Shown: one piece after another, positions 42,087 through 50,528 of the stretch | How the letters are laid out: each line of letters opens with the position of its first letter | How positions within the stretch are numbered: the stretch's first letter is position 1 | NCBI GenBank assembly: GCA_012960465.1 | Contig: DUBF01000198.1 | Coordinates: 1 to 62,409, forward strand | From: Rhodospirillales bacterium | Lineage (GTDB): Bacteria; Pseudomonadota; Alphaproteobacteria; Rhodospirillales; UBA2165 | DNA: 62,409 nt | Direction of reading: 5' to 3' | The notes under the pieces: generated by a model | The model's database searches: none | The model's input: the letters and a program-made list of their open reading frames with translations, nothing else | What the model was told of the DNA's origin: nothing | Program-made: the position numbers and the translations under genes

Positions 42087-44843
42087 TTAACAGGGTTCTA
42101 CCCTCGCTGCACAAAATTTAAACTCTGGGATTTTTCCGACTGGATCAAGCTGTGGGTTGGTTAATATATTAGCAGCAGCTTCAGAAAAGCAGAATGGGAT
42201 GAATACCATGCCTTCTGGAATATCTTGATCTTGCCTTACTTTTAACGAGATTTCCCCTCGCCGCGTTGAGACTTGTATATCGCTGCCTGGTTTAATGCCC
42301 ATTTTTTGCAGATCTTTTTGATTGAGGCACGCGATGGCTTCAGGTTCTAGAGCATCTAACGTGTTTGAACGACGGGTCATGGATCCCGTATGCCAGTGCT
42401 CAAGAATACGACCAGTGGTAAGTATCATGGGATAGGTGTCATCTGGCAGCTCATTGGGTGGAATGATTTTGGCAGGAACAATCCTTCCAAGGCCGTTTTT
42501 AGTTGGGAAACCAGATCCAAATATGATTTCATTGCCAGGTTGATTTGGTCCATCACATGGAGTGGTAACTGAGCCTTCCCGTTGCAGTCTATCCCAGGTA
42601 ATATTGTTCAGGGATGGCATTGCTTTAGTCATCTCTGAAAATATATCACTAAGAGTTTTATAGTTCCAATTTAGGCCTATGCGATTGGCTATTTCTTGGA
42701 TAAGTTCCCAGTCTTGGCGAGCTTGCCCGGGGGGGCTGATAACGGCTCGAGCCATCTGTATTTCGCGATTTGTGTTTGTAAATGTACCAGATTTTTCAGC
42801 GTGAGCTGTGGCTGGTAAAATAACATCTGCGTGCCAAGCAGTTTCGGTTAAAAAGATGTCCTGGACAACAAGGTGTTTTAGTTTAGCAAGAGCGGCGCGG
42901 GCATGATTTTGATCCGGATCTGACATCGCTGGATTTTCACCTTGTATATACATACCTTTAATTTGATTATCGTGAATAGCATTTATTATTTCAACAACTG
43001 TTAAACCCTTTTTCGGATTTAATTTACTACCCCACATTTTTTCGTATTGGGAGCGAATTTCATCATCTTCTACAGACATATAATCCGGAAACAGCATCGG
43101 GATCAGACCCGCATCAGAAGCACCTTGAACATTGTTTTGGCCGCGCAAAGGGTGAAGTCCGGTACCGGGACGGCCAATTTGGCCGGTTGTTAAAGCTAAG
43201 GCTATTAAACAGCGTGCATTATCTGTACCGTGCACGTGTTGAGATATACCCATGCCCCAAAAAATAATCGATGCTTTAGAATTGGCATAGATACGAGCAA
43301 CTTGTTTGATCTTTTCGGCTGGAATTCCGCAGATTTGTGACATTTTTTCTGGCGAAAATTCGGTTATTTTGTTTTTTAGGTCCTCAAAGCCTTCAGTATG
43401 TCCCTGAACATATTGTTCATCGTATAAATTTTCTGAGATAATTGTATATAACATTGCATTTAGGAGGGAGACGTCGCTTCCTGGCTTAAACTGCAGTATA
43501 TGACTGGCATGACGAGCTATACCTTGTGTCTGTCCTCGAGGGTCCATGACAATCAGTTCAGTTCCGCGTTTTGCGGCATTCTTAATGTATGTTGCGGCAA
43601 CTGGGTGATTTTCAGCTGGTCGAGCGCCGATGACGATGATGCAGTCGGCATCTTCAGCCGCTTTAAATGGTGCTGTGACGGCCCCTGAGTTCAGGCCTTC
43701 CATCAACGCAGCAACAGATGATGCATGGCATAGGCGCGTACAGTGATCGACATTATTCGTAACGAAGCCTTGACGAATTAGTTTCTGAAAAAGGTAAGCT
43801 TCTTCATTAGAGCATTTCGCAGAGCCAAAGCCTGCTATTGATGTACCAGGATCTTTATCCGAAATATCTTTGAGTCCGTGTGCAGCACGGTCTAGTGCTT
43901 CTTCCCAGGTTGCTTCACGGAAATAGGTCCCAATTTCATTTTGGGAAATTTTGATATTTGGATTTTTTGGCGCGTCATCACGTCGAATGAGCGGTACTTT
44001 TAGGCGATCTGGGTGATGAGCATAGTCAAAACCGAAACGGCCCTTAACACACAGCCGACTGTTGTTTGCCGGTCCATTCCGCCCATCTACATATAAAATT
44101 TTATCATCTTTGATATGGACGTTGGTCTGACAGCCAACACCACAATAAGGGCAAAGGGTTTTAACAGAACGGTCTTCATATTCGGTTCTGATACCTTGTT
44201 CGTTCAGAAGGTTACCCTCCATTAACGCTCCTGTAGGGCAAGCCTGCACACATTCACCACAGGCGACACAAGTCGAACTACCCATTGCCGTATCAAAATC
44301 AAAAACAATTTTTGCTTGGTGACCTCGATTAGCCATACCAATAACGTCGTTGGATTGAACCTCGCGGCAAGCACGGACACATAAGTTACACTGAATACAG
44401 GCATCCAAATGAACGGCGATTGCGGTATGCGACTTGTCGGCTTCTGGTTGGGCCTTCGTGGGATAGCGTTCGGATGGGTTAAGATCGATTTTATCTACCC
44501 AATCCCAGAACTTTGACTTTGGGTCGTGTGAATTTTCGCGAAGTGGTTGATCGACGTGTAAAAGTTCAAAAACCATTTTGCGTGATTTTTTTGCTCGCTC
44601 GCTGGCAGTGTTGACAATCATACCTTCAGTGGGTTGACGTATGCAGGAGGCAGCTAGTGTTCGCTCTCCATCAATCTCCACCATGCAGGCTCGGCAGTTT
44701 CCGTCGGCACGGTAACTCTTTTCGGGTAAATAACAGAGATGAGGTATCTCAATACCTAGGCGATTGGCAACCTGCCAAATGGTCTCCTCCGGCCTTGCGG
44801 TTACGTTTTGTCCATTAATTTCGAAATTGACTTGATCGCTCAT
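42087..44843 (-). CDS. fdsA: NAD-dependent formate dehydrogenase alpha subunit (molybdopterin, FdsA)
   Basis: This 918-residue subunit oxidises formate to CO2 at a bis-MGD molybdenum or tungsten centre. N-terminal cysteines 37, 50, 53 and 67 form the [2Fe-2S] ferredoxin domain. CIQCNLCVRAC (149–159) and CVACGECVQAC (192–202) hold two [4Fe-4S] clusters, and Cys 231, 234, 238 and 265 a further one. The metal ligand is Cys372 (LCHASS), so this is a cysteine, not a selenocysteine, enzyme. It overlaps fdsGB by four bases (ATGA). The accessory genes fdsC and fdsD do not follow. Confidence 0.95.
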   Translation of the reverse strand: MSDQVNFEINGQNVTARPEETIWQVANRLGIEIPHLCYLPEKSYRADGNCRACMVEIDGERTLAASCIRQPTEGMIVNTASERAKKSRKMVFELLHVDQPLRENSHDPKSKFWDWVDKIDLNPSERYPTKAQPEADKSHTAIAVHLDACIQCNLCVRACREVQSNDVIGMANRGHQAKIVFDFDTAMGSSTCVACGECVQACPTGALMEGNLLNEQGIRTEYEDRSVKTLCPYCGVGCQTNVHIKDDKILYVDGRNGPANNSRLCVKGRFGFDYAHHPDRLKVPLIRRDDAPKNPNIKISQNEIGTYFREATWEEALDRAAHGLKDISDKDPGTSIAGFGSAKCSNEEAYLFQKLIRQGFVTNNVDHCTRLCHASSVAALMEGLNSGAVTAPFKAAEDADCIIVIGARPAENHPVAATYIKNAAKRGTELIVMDPRGQTQGIARHASHILQFKPGSDVSLLNAMLYTIISENLYDEQYVQGHTEGFEDLKNKITEFSPEKMSQICGIPAEKIKQVARIYANSKASIIFWGMGISQHVHGTDNARCLIALALTTGQIGRPGTGLHPLRGQNNVQGASDAGLIPMLFPDYMSVEDDEIRSQYEKMWGSKLNPKKGLTVVEIINAIHDNQIKGMYIQGENPAMSDPDQNHARAALAKLKHLVVQDIFLTETAWHADVILPATAHAEKSGTFTNTNREIQMARAVISPPGQARQDWELIQEIANRIGLNWNYKTLSDIFSEMTKAMPSLNNITWDRLQREGSVTTPCDGPNQPGNEIIFGSGFPTKNGLGRIVPAKIIPPNELPDDTYPMILTTGRILEHWHTGSMTRRSNTLDALEPEAIACLNQKDLQKMGIKPGSDIQVSTRRGEISLKVRQDQDIPEGMVFIPFCFSEAAANILTNPQLDPVGKIPEFKFCAARVEPC

Positions 44844-46534
44844 TTAATATGCTCCGGAAAATATTTGAGGACCGAGAGTAGAGGGTTTGGAGCTGCTTGC
44901 CCAAGTCCGCAGATTGACGCATCTGCCATTACAATGGCTAAGTCTTCAAGAGCTACAGTATCCCATTTATCTTTTTCCATAAGTCGGGCTGCTTTTTCTG
45001 TGCCAGATCGGCAAGGGGTGCATTGCCCGCAGCTTTCGTCTTCAAAGAATTTCATCAGATTAAGTGCGACGGCCTTTGGATCATCCTGATCGGAGAAAAT
45101 AACCACGGCATGTGAGCCTACAAGGCAGCCATATTGCTCAAGTTGACCAAAATCGAGAGGAAGGTTAGCCATATTTGCGGGTAAAATACCTCCCGAAGCC
45201 CCGCCCGGAAGATAACCCTTAAAAGTGTGTCCATCTAGCATGCCGCCGGAGTGTTCTATTAGTTCGAGGGCAGTACTGCCTGCAGCCACGAGTTTCACAC
45301 CGGGTTCTTTAACCCGACCTGAAACCGAATAACTCCTAAAGTCTTTCCCTTTTTCTTTATCTTGCGATGTAAACCAATCAGATCCATATTGGAGTATTTT
45401 TGGCACCCAAAAGAGTGTTTCAACATTGTTCACCAGCGTAGGGCGACCAAAGATGCCAACTTGGGCGACATAAGGGGGACGATGCCGAGGTAGACCCCTC
45501 TTGCCTTCTATCGATTCGATCATTGCTGATTCTTCGCCGCATATATATGCGCCAGCGCCGCGCCTGAGATGGATCTTAGTGTGAGAAGATAGTCCGGCTT
45601 TTTCAAGGGCGGCTATTTCTTTCAGCAGAATTTCACGAGCTGCTGGATATTCGTCGCGCAAATAAATGAATACGGTTTGTGCTTCAATCGCCCACGCACC
45701 GATCAGCATACCTTCAAGAAAGCTATGAGGACTAGTTTCTAAATAATGTCGGTCTTTAAATGTCCCGGGCTCGCCTTCATCTGCGTTGACAGCCATGAGC
45801 CGCGGTTGTGCCTCAGCTCGGACATAGCTCCATTTTTGTCCCGTCGGGAATCCTGCTCCGCCTAACCCTTTAAGGTTACTGTTCGATAGTTCTTTAATAA
45901 CTGCATCAATGGCTCGTTCGCCATTGATGCAGGTCTTAAGTATTGCGTAGCCGCCATCATTTTGGTAGGCAGCTAGGTCTTGATATTTGGGGATTTTAGG
46001 ATTGAAGTCCCCACGCTCTAGTACTGCTTGAATAGCTTCAGGTGTTGCGTGATCAACATGACGGTGGCCGATTTCACATACAGGCGCGGTGTCGCATCTT
46101 CCCATGCAAGGCGCTCGGATAATTCGAACATTCTCGTGGGCTTGGCTTTCGAGTGATTCAAAAAGTTGATCAGCTTTAGCAAGTGCGCAACTGATCGAAT
46201 CGCATACACGGATGGTTATGGGTGGGGGGGGAGCTTCACCATCAGCGGTAACGTCAAAATGCGCATAAAATGTCGCGACCTCATACACCTCGGCCATTGG
46301 AATACCTAACGCATTAGCCAGCGCCTGCATATTTCCTTCCGAAAGGTGACCTTCCTGATCTTGGATTGCATGAAGATACTCTATAAGCATGTGCCGTTCA
46401 AAGGGCCTTTCCCCGATGATGTTTTGGACCGCGTCGCTATCGGTTGCTGACATTTTACGGCCTTTAGCGAAAAACAGTGCTTTTTTTTCGCCTGAACCAG
46501 GATGGATGTTGCGAGGCTTTTTTTGTTTATTCAT
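44840..46534 (-). CDS. fdsB: Formate dehydrogenase diaphorase subunit, FdsG–FdsB fusion
   Basis: A 564-residue NuoE–NuoF-type fusion that passes electrons from formate to NAD+. The N-terminal part (about 45–160) is a complete NuoE/FdsG domain with Cys 111, 116, 143 and 147 for a [2Fe-2S] cluster. The NuoF/FdsB part has the FMN/NADH glycine-rich stretches LKGLGGAGFPTG (221–232) and RRGAGAYICGEE (324–335). The [4Fe-4S] ligands are ESCGQCTPC (502, 505, 508) and Cys542. Start 46534 has a weak GGA site; Met28 is an alternative. It is followed by overlapping fdsA. Confidence 0.93.
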   Translation of the reverse strand: MNKQKKPRNIHPGSGEKKALFFAKGRKMSATDSDAVQNIIGERPFERHMLIEYLHAIQDQEGHLSEGNMQALANALGIPMAEVYEVATFYAHFDVTADGEAPPPPITIRVCDSISCALAKADQLFESLESQAHENVRIIRAPCMGRCDTAPVCEIGHRHVDHATPEAIQAVLERGDFNPKIPKYQDLAAYQNDGGYAILKTCINGERAIDAVIKELSNSNLKGLGGAGFPTGQKWSYVRAEAQPRLMAVNADEGEPGTFKDRHYLETSPHSFLEGMLIGAWAIEAQTVFIYLRDEYPAAREILLKEIAALEKAGLSSHTKIHLRRGAGAYICGEESAMIESIEGKRGLPRHRPPYVAQVGIFGRPTLVNNVETLFWVPKILQYGSDWFTSQDKEKGKDFRSYSVSGRVKEPGVKLVAAGSTALELIEHSGGMLDGHTFKGYLPGGASGGILPANMANLPLDFGQLEQYGCLVGSHAVVIFSDQDDPKAVALNLMKFFEDESCGQCTPCRSGTEKAARLMEKDKWDTVALEDLAIVMADASICGLGQAAPNPLLSVLKYFPEHIK

Positions 46535-46554
46535 TAATTTTCCAAAGCGGTTTC

Positions 46555-46737
46555 TTACATCTTAATTTTCTTACTTTTTTGGGAAGTATTTTTCCGTACG
46601 ATTACATATACTGGCGCCAAGAAAAGGGCAAACGCTATAACCAGCAATGTTCCAGAGATGGGACGATCAATGAAGATTGTTACATCGCCAAGAGAGCCGA
46701 TCAAAAAATGACGCGATGTGACAGTTATTTTTGCTAT
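46555..46737 (-). pseudogene. Remnant of a TctA-family carboxylate transporter permease (C-terminal end)
   Basis: A 60-codon open frame without a plausible start (closed by TAA at 46740–46738 and 46557–46555) reads SRHFLIGSLGDVTIF, then IDRPISGTLLVIAFA and a basic tail. It resembles the last transmembrane part of TctA permeases, where a (R)R-x-L-hydrophobic-S-x-G-D segment is followed by RPIS and a hydrophobic helix. No further TctA sequence is found upstream. Its stop is 20 bases before fdsGB on the same strand, as expected for a former operon partner. Interpreted as a deletion scar. Confidence 0.5.
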
Positions 46738-46946
46738 TTAGACTTAAACTACTTTTTAAAAGCCACAATTTGAACGGTTGTTTTATAGTCATGATATGTG
46801 GCATACCAAGGACGCGTAATTATTGAGCTTAACGTTGATTGCTGTCAATGGCGCTTTGAAAACTTGCATGAAAAAGATAGGGTTTGAATATTTCAGTCTA
46901 ATCCAGGGCTTGCATCTCCAAATCCTTAACTGGAAGGTGATTAAAA

Positions 46947-46977
46947 AATTGCCGCATAATTATAAGTCTTGGCAATT
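46947..46977. promoter_or_regulatory. Inverted repeat upstream of oxc
   Basis: AATTGCC (46947–46953) and GGCAATT (46971–46977) form a perfect seven-base inverted repeat with a 17-base spacer, ending nine bases before the GGAGAAG ribosome-binding site of oxc. It could be a regulator-binding site or an mRNA hairpin that controls the start region. No clear -35/-10 pair is seen in the 46738–46946 stretch. Confidence 0.3.
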
Positions 46978-46995
46978 GTCATATTGGAGAAGAAA

Positions 46996-48714
46996 ATGGC
47001 AACGAAAAAAGAAGAAGTAGCTAGACTGACGGATGGGTTCCATCTGGTTATCGACGCACTTAAGCTTAATAATATCAAAACCATCTATAACGTTCCGGGT
47101 ATACCAATTACTGATTTAGGACGTTACATGCAAGCCGCTGGGATGCGTGTTTTATCTTTCAGGCATGAGCAAAATGCCGGTTATGCTGCTGCTATCGCTG
47201 GTTTTTTGACAAAAAAGCCTGGAATTTGTCTGACGGTTTCAGCTCCAGGTTTTCTAAATGGTCTGACAGCGCTAGCACACGCCACCACAAATTGTTTTCC
47301 AATGATCCTTATCAGTGGGTCCTCTGAACGTGAAATAGTTGATTTACAACAAGGTGATTATGAGGAAATGGATCAACTGGCCATTGCTAGACCGTTATGT
47401 AAGGCAGCTTATCGGGTGTTGAATGCTGAGGATATTGGTATAGGTATTGCTCGAGCTATTAGGGCATCGGTTTCGGGCCGGCCCGGTGGAGTTTATCTGG
47501 ATCTACCGGCAAAACTCTTTGCGCAAGTTATGGATTCTGATGTGGGTGAAAGTTCACTAGTGAAAGTCGTCGATGCTGCCCCCCGACAGTTGCCAGCGCC
47601 CGATGCGATCGATCGTGCACTCGATGTCCTGAAAGAAGCTAAGCGGCCTTTAATTATTTTGGGTAAAGGTGCCGCTTATTCTCAGGCCGATGATGCCATA
47701 AGAGAATTAATTGAAAAGAGCGGTGTGCCCTATTTAGCTATGAGTATGGCTAAGGGTTTATTGCCGGATACGCATCCTCAATCGGCTGGAGCCGCGCGTT
47801 CGCTTGTTTTAAAGGAATCAGATGTAGTGATGTTAATCGGTGCACGACTAAATTGGTTATTGTCGCATGGAAAGGGAAAGTCGTGGGGTGATAAACCTAA
47901 GCAGTTTATCCATATCGATATTGAACCTAGGGAGATGGATAGTAATGTCGAGATTGTAGCGCCTGTCGTCGGCGATATAGGTTCTTGTGTGGAATCTTTA
48001 CTTGGGGGAATAGCTAGTATCGAATGGACGCCGCCATCCGCGGCCTGGACCAAATTGATCAAAGATAAAGTAGAGAGCAATATTATACGGATGGCCTCGC
48101 GATTACAAAACAACAATATACCGATGGACTATCATGGTGCTTTAGGCTCGCTACGTACAGTCATTAAAGAGCGGCCAGAAACAATACTAGTTAATGAAGG
48201 GGCTAATACACTCGATTTTGCGCGGAGTATTATTGATATGTACCAGCCCCGTAAACGGTTGGATGTAGGCACCTGGGGCGTTATGGGTGTCGGGATGGGT
48301 ACAGCAATAGCTGCCGCAGTTGAGACTGGAAACCCTGTGTTGGCAATTGAAGGCGACAGCGCATTTGGATTTTCTGGGATGGAGATTGAAACTATCTGCA
48401 GATATAATTTGCCGATATGTGTAGTCGTTTTTAATAATGGTGGTATTTATCGTGGTACTGATGTGAATCCTACAGGCGATAAAGACGTCGCAACGACGGT
48501 TTTTGTTAAGGAAGCGCGTTATGATAAAATGATGGAGGCTTTTGGTGGTGTCGGAGTTAATGTTTCCTCACCTGATGAATTAAGCCGGGCAGTTAACGCC
48601 GCAATAGATTCTGCAAAACCAACTCTGGTAAATGCTGTGATTGATGAGGCGGCGGGTACTGAGAGTGGTCGGATCGGAAATCTTAACCCGCAAAGTGTGG
48701 TTGGTAAGAATTAA
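46996..48714 (+). CDS. oxc: Oxalyl-CoA decarboxylase
   Basis: Oxc (572 aa) is a thiamine-diphosphate enzyme that converts oxalyl-CoA to formyl-CoA and CO2. Length and sequence follow the Oxalobacter enzyme. The catalytic Glu58 lies in [15 protein letters not shown], the ADP-regulatory/CoA Rossmann-like domain is in the middle, and the ThDP motif runs from GDSAFGF (453) to FNN (479–481). ATG 46996 with GGAGAAG is preferred over the TTG at 46969. The next gene encodes the CoA-transferase that makes its substrate. The protein itself shows no defects. Confidence 0.95.
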   Translation: MATKKEEVARLTDGFHLVIDALKLNNIKTIYNVPGIPITDLGRYMQAAGMRVLSFRHEQNAGYAAAIAGFLTKKPGICLTVSAPGFLNGLTALAHATTNCFPMILISGSSEREIVDLQQGDYEEMDQLAIARPLCKAAYRVLNAEDIGIGIARAIRASVSGRPGGVYLDLPAKLFAQVMDSDVGESSLVKVVDAAPRQLPAPDAIDRALDVLKEAKRPLIILGKGAAYSQADDAIRELIEKSGVPYLAMSMAKGLLPDTHPQSAGAARSLVLKESDVVMLIGARLNWLLSHGKGKSWGDKPKQFIHIDIEPREMDSNVEIVAPVVGDIGSCVESLLGGIASIEWTPPSAAWTKLIKDKVESNIIRMASRLQNNNIPMDYHGALGSLRTVIKERPETILVNEGANTLDFARSIIDMYQPRKRLDVGTWGVMGVGMGTAIAAAVETGNPVLAIEGDSAFGFSGMEIETICRYNLPICVVVFNNGGIYRGTDVNPTGDKDVATTVFVKEARYDKMMEAFGGVGVNVSSPDELSRAVNAAIDSAKPTLVNAVIDEAAGTESGRIGNLNPQSVVGKN

Positions 48715-48744
48715 AATAATTAAAGTCGTAAAAGAGGAAGTGTG

Positions 48745-50010
48745 ATGAGTAAAGCTTTAGAGGGAATAAAGATACTTGACTTCACCCATGTTCAGTCAGG
48801 ACCGACATGTACTCAGCTTTTAGCATGGTTTGGTGCTGATGTGATTAAAGTAGAGCGACCCGGTGTTGGCGATGCAACCAGAGGGCAGTTGCGCGATGTT
48901 CCGGATGCAGATTCACTTTATTTCACGATGCTAAATCATAACAAACGATCGATAGAACTAAATACAAAAGATGAAACAGGTAAAGAGGTACTTATTAGAT
49001 TAATCAAGACTTGTGATGTATTAGTCGAAAATTTTTCGCCAGGAGCTATCGATCGAATGGGATTTGCATGGGAGAGAATTCAAGAAATTAATCCAAAAAT
49101 GATCCTCGCCTCTATTAAGGGATTCGGGCCAGGACCTTATCAGGATTGCAAGGTGTACGAAAATATAGCGCAATGTGCCGGTGGAGCAGCATCCACAACT
49201 GGTATGCTAGGTGATGTTCCCTTGGTCACTGGTGCGCAAATAGGCGATTCTGGGACCGGGCTACATCTTGCATTTGGTATTGTCACTGCATTATTTCACC
49301 GAGAATAATCGGGCCGAGGTCAGAAAGTTTCGGCGTCCATGCAGGACGGCGTATTAAATTTATGCCGGGTTAAATTACGTGATCAACAACGTCTAGAATC
49401 TGGCCCCTTAGAGGAGTATTCTCAATTTGGTGAAAGTGTGCCTTTTGGTGAAGCAACTCCCCGAGCAGGAAATGATTCTGGTGGTGGGCAGCCTGGCCGT
49501 ATTCTTAAATGTAAGGGCTGGGAGAAAGATCCAGATGCTTATACTTATTTTATTACACAAGCCGCTGTTTGGAAAAATATTTGTGATGTTATTGGGAAGC
49601 CGGAATGGAAAGAGGATCCTGATTACGCAACGCCGAAGTCCCGATTACCTCGACTTAACGAGATCTTTGGGACTATTGAAAAGTGGACAATGACTAAAAC
49701 AAAATTCGAAGTAATGGATATATGTAATGAATACGATATACCAATTGGACCTATTCTATCTTTTAAGGAGTTGGCTGAAGAGGAGTCTCTGCGCGCTACA
49801 GGTACAATTGTTGAAGTTGAACATCCTGAACGTGGGACATATTTGTCAGTAGGAAACCCAGTTAAGTTATCGGGCTCCCCTGTTGAAGTTTTGAGGTCAC
49901 CATTGCTAGGTGAACATACGCAAGAAATTTTGCGTGATGTTTTAAATTACTCTGATAAAGAGATTGAGGGTATTAGAGCGTCAGGTGCAGTAGGCGAAAA
50001 AAAGAAATAG
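48745..50010 (+). pseudogene. frc: Formyl-CoA:oxalate CoA-transferase, interrupted by an in-frame TAA
   Basis: Class III CoA-transferase that moves CoA from formyl-CoA to oxalate. Read as one frame it gives about 421 residues, close to the 428 of Oxalobacter Frc. The catalytic Asp is present in [11 protein letters not shown] (residue 168 from ATG 48745) and the glycine loop is GGGQPG. The frame is broken by TAA at 49306–49308, after FHRE and before [14 protein letters not shown], where homologues have a Lys codon. AAA to TAA would explain it. Both halves are otherwise well conserved and no frameshift exists. The ATG at 49339 has no ribosome-binding site. Either a recent nonsense mutation or a sequencing/assembly error. 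Confidence 0.9.
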
Positions 50011-50528
50011 ATTTCTAAAATATCTCTTTAATTTACCTACTCAGAAAATCAATATAATTTAGGGCGATCGTTAAAAGAATTAATTTTTATGGCAAATGAA
50101 GGTTCTACTATTCCTAGGGTTTCAAGTTTAGCCCGGTATAATTTAATATAAAATAGCTTCACGTTACCTTATTTTACTCTCATGCATAGTTTTACTTTTT
50201 CAACTTTTTAGAACTTTGTTAAGTAATCAGCAATTTTAATATTATCTACAAACATTTTACATTTATTTAAATTGTTAACAGAAGCTATATTTGTTTGCAT
50301 TATGGTACAATAAGCTTTCTAACTGTAAACAGTTTTGCACTTGTATTAAGATTTGCATGCTACTATTAAATAGCCATAGCAAGTTCAGGGAATAACTAAT
50401 GAATAAACTCATTAGTACCAATGATTTAGCAAAAATAATACAAATTAATCTAAAATTTATTTGTCTGTTTAATGATAGATAGTCTGAAATATTGTAGATA
50501 GCAATATGACACCGCTTTTGGAATTTTC
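50011..50528. other. AT-rich spacer upstream of pccA with candidate promoter and TTTGCA sites
   Basis: This 518-base spacer has no supported ORF and no recognisable gene remnant. It contains three TTTGCA hexamers (50294–50299, 50334–50339, 50352–50357). It also has a possible promoter TTGTAT (50341–50346)–17 bases–TATTAA (50364–50369). In Rhodobacter the regulator PccR binds paired TTTGCAAA boxes at propionyl-CoA carboxylase genes; the hexamers here match only the first six bases of that box, so the link is tentative. Confidence 0.35.

Noticed and set aside
42087-44843. Selenocysteine formate dehydrogenase
   Set aside because: The metal ligand codon encodes Cys (residue 372) and no in-frame TGA is present.
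49306-49308. Recoded stop (selenocysteine or pyrrolysine)
   Set aside because: The codon is TAA, not TGA or TAG; homologues have an ordinary surface Lys here and no insertion element is visible.
48745-50010. Two separate genes for frc (N-terminal and C-terminal halves)
   Set aside because: Both parts are in the same frame, together they equal one Frc, and the second part has no ribosome-binding site; one gene with a nonsense codon is the simpler reading.
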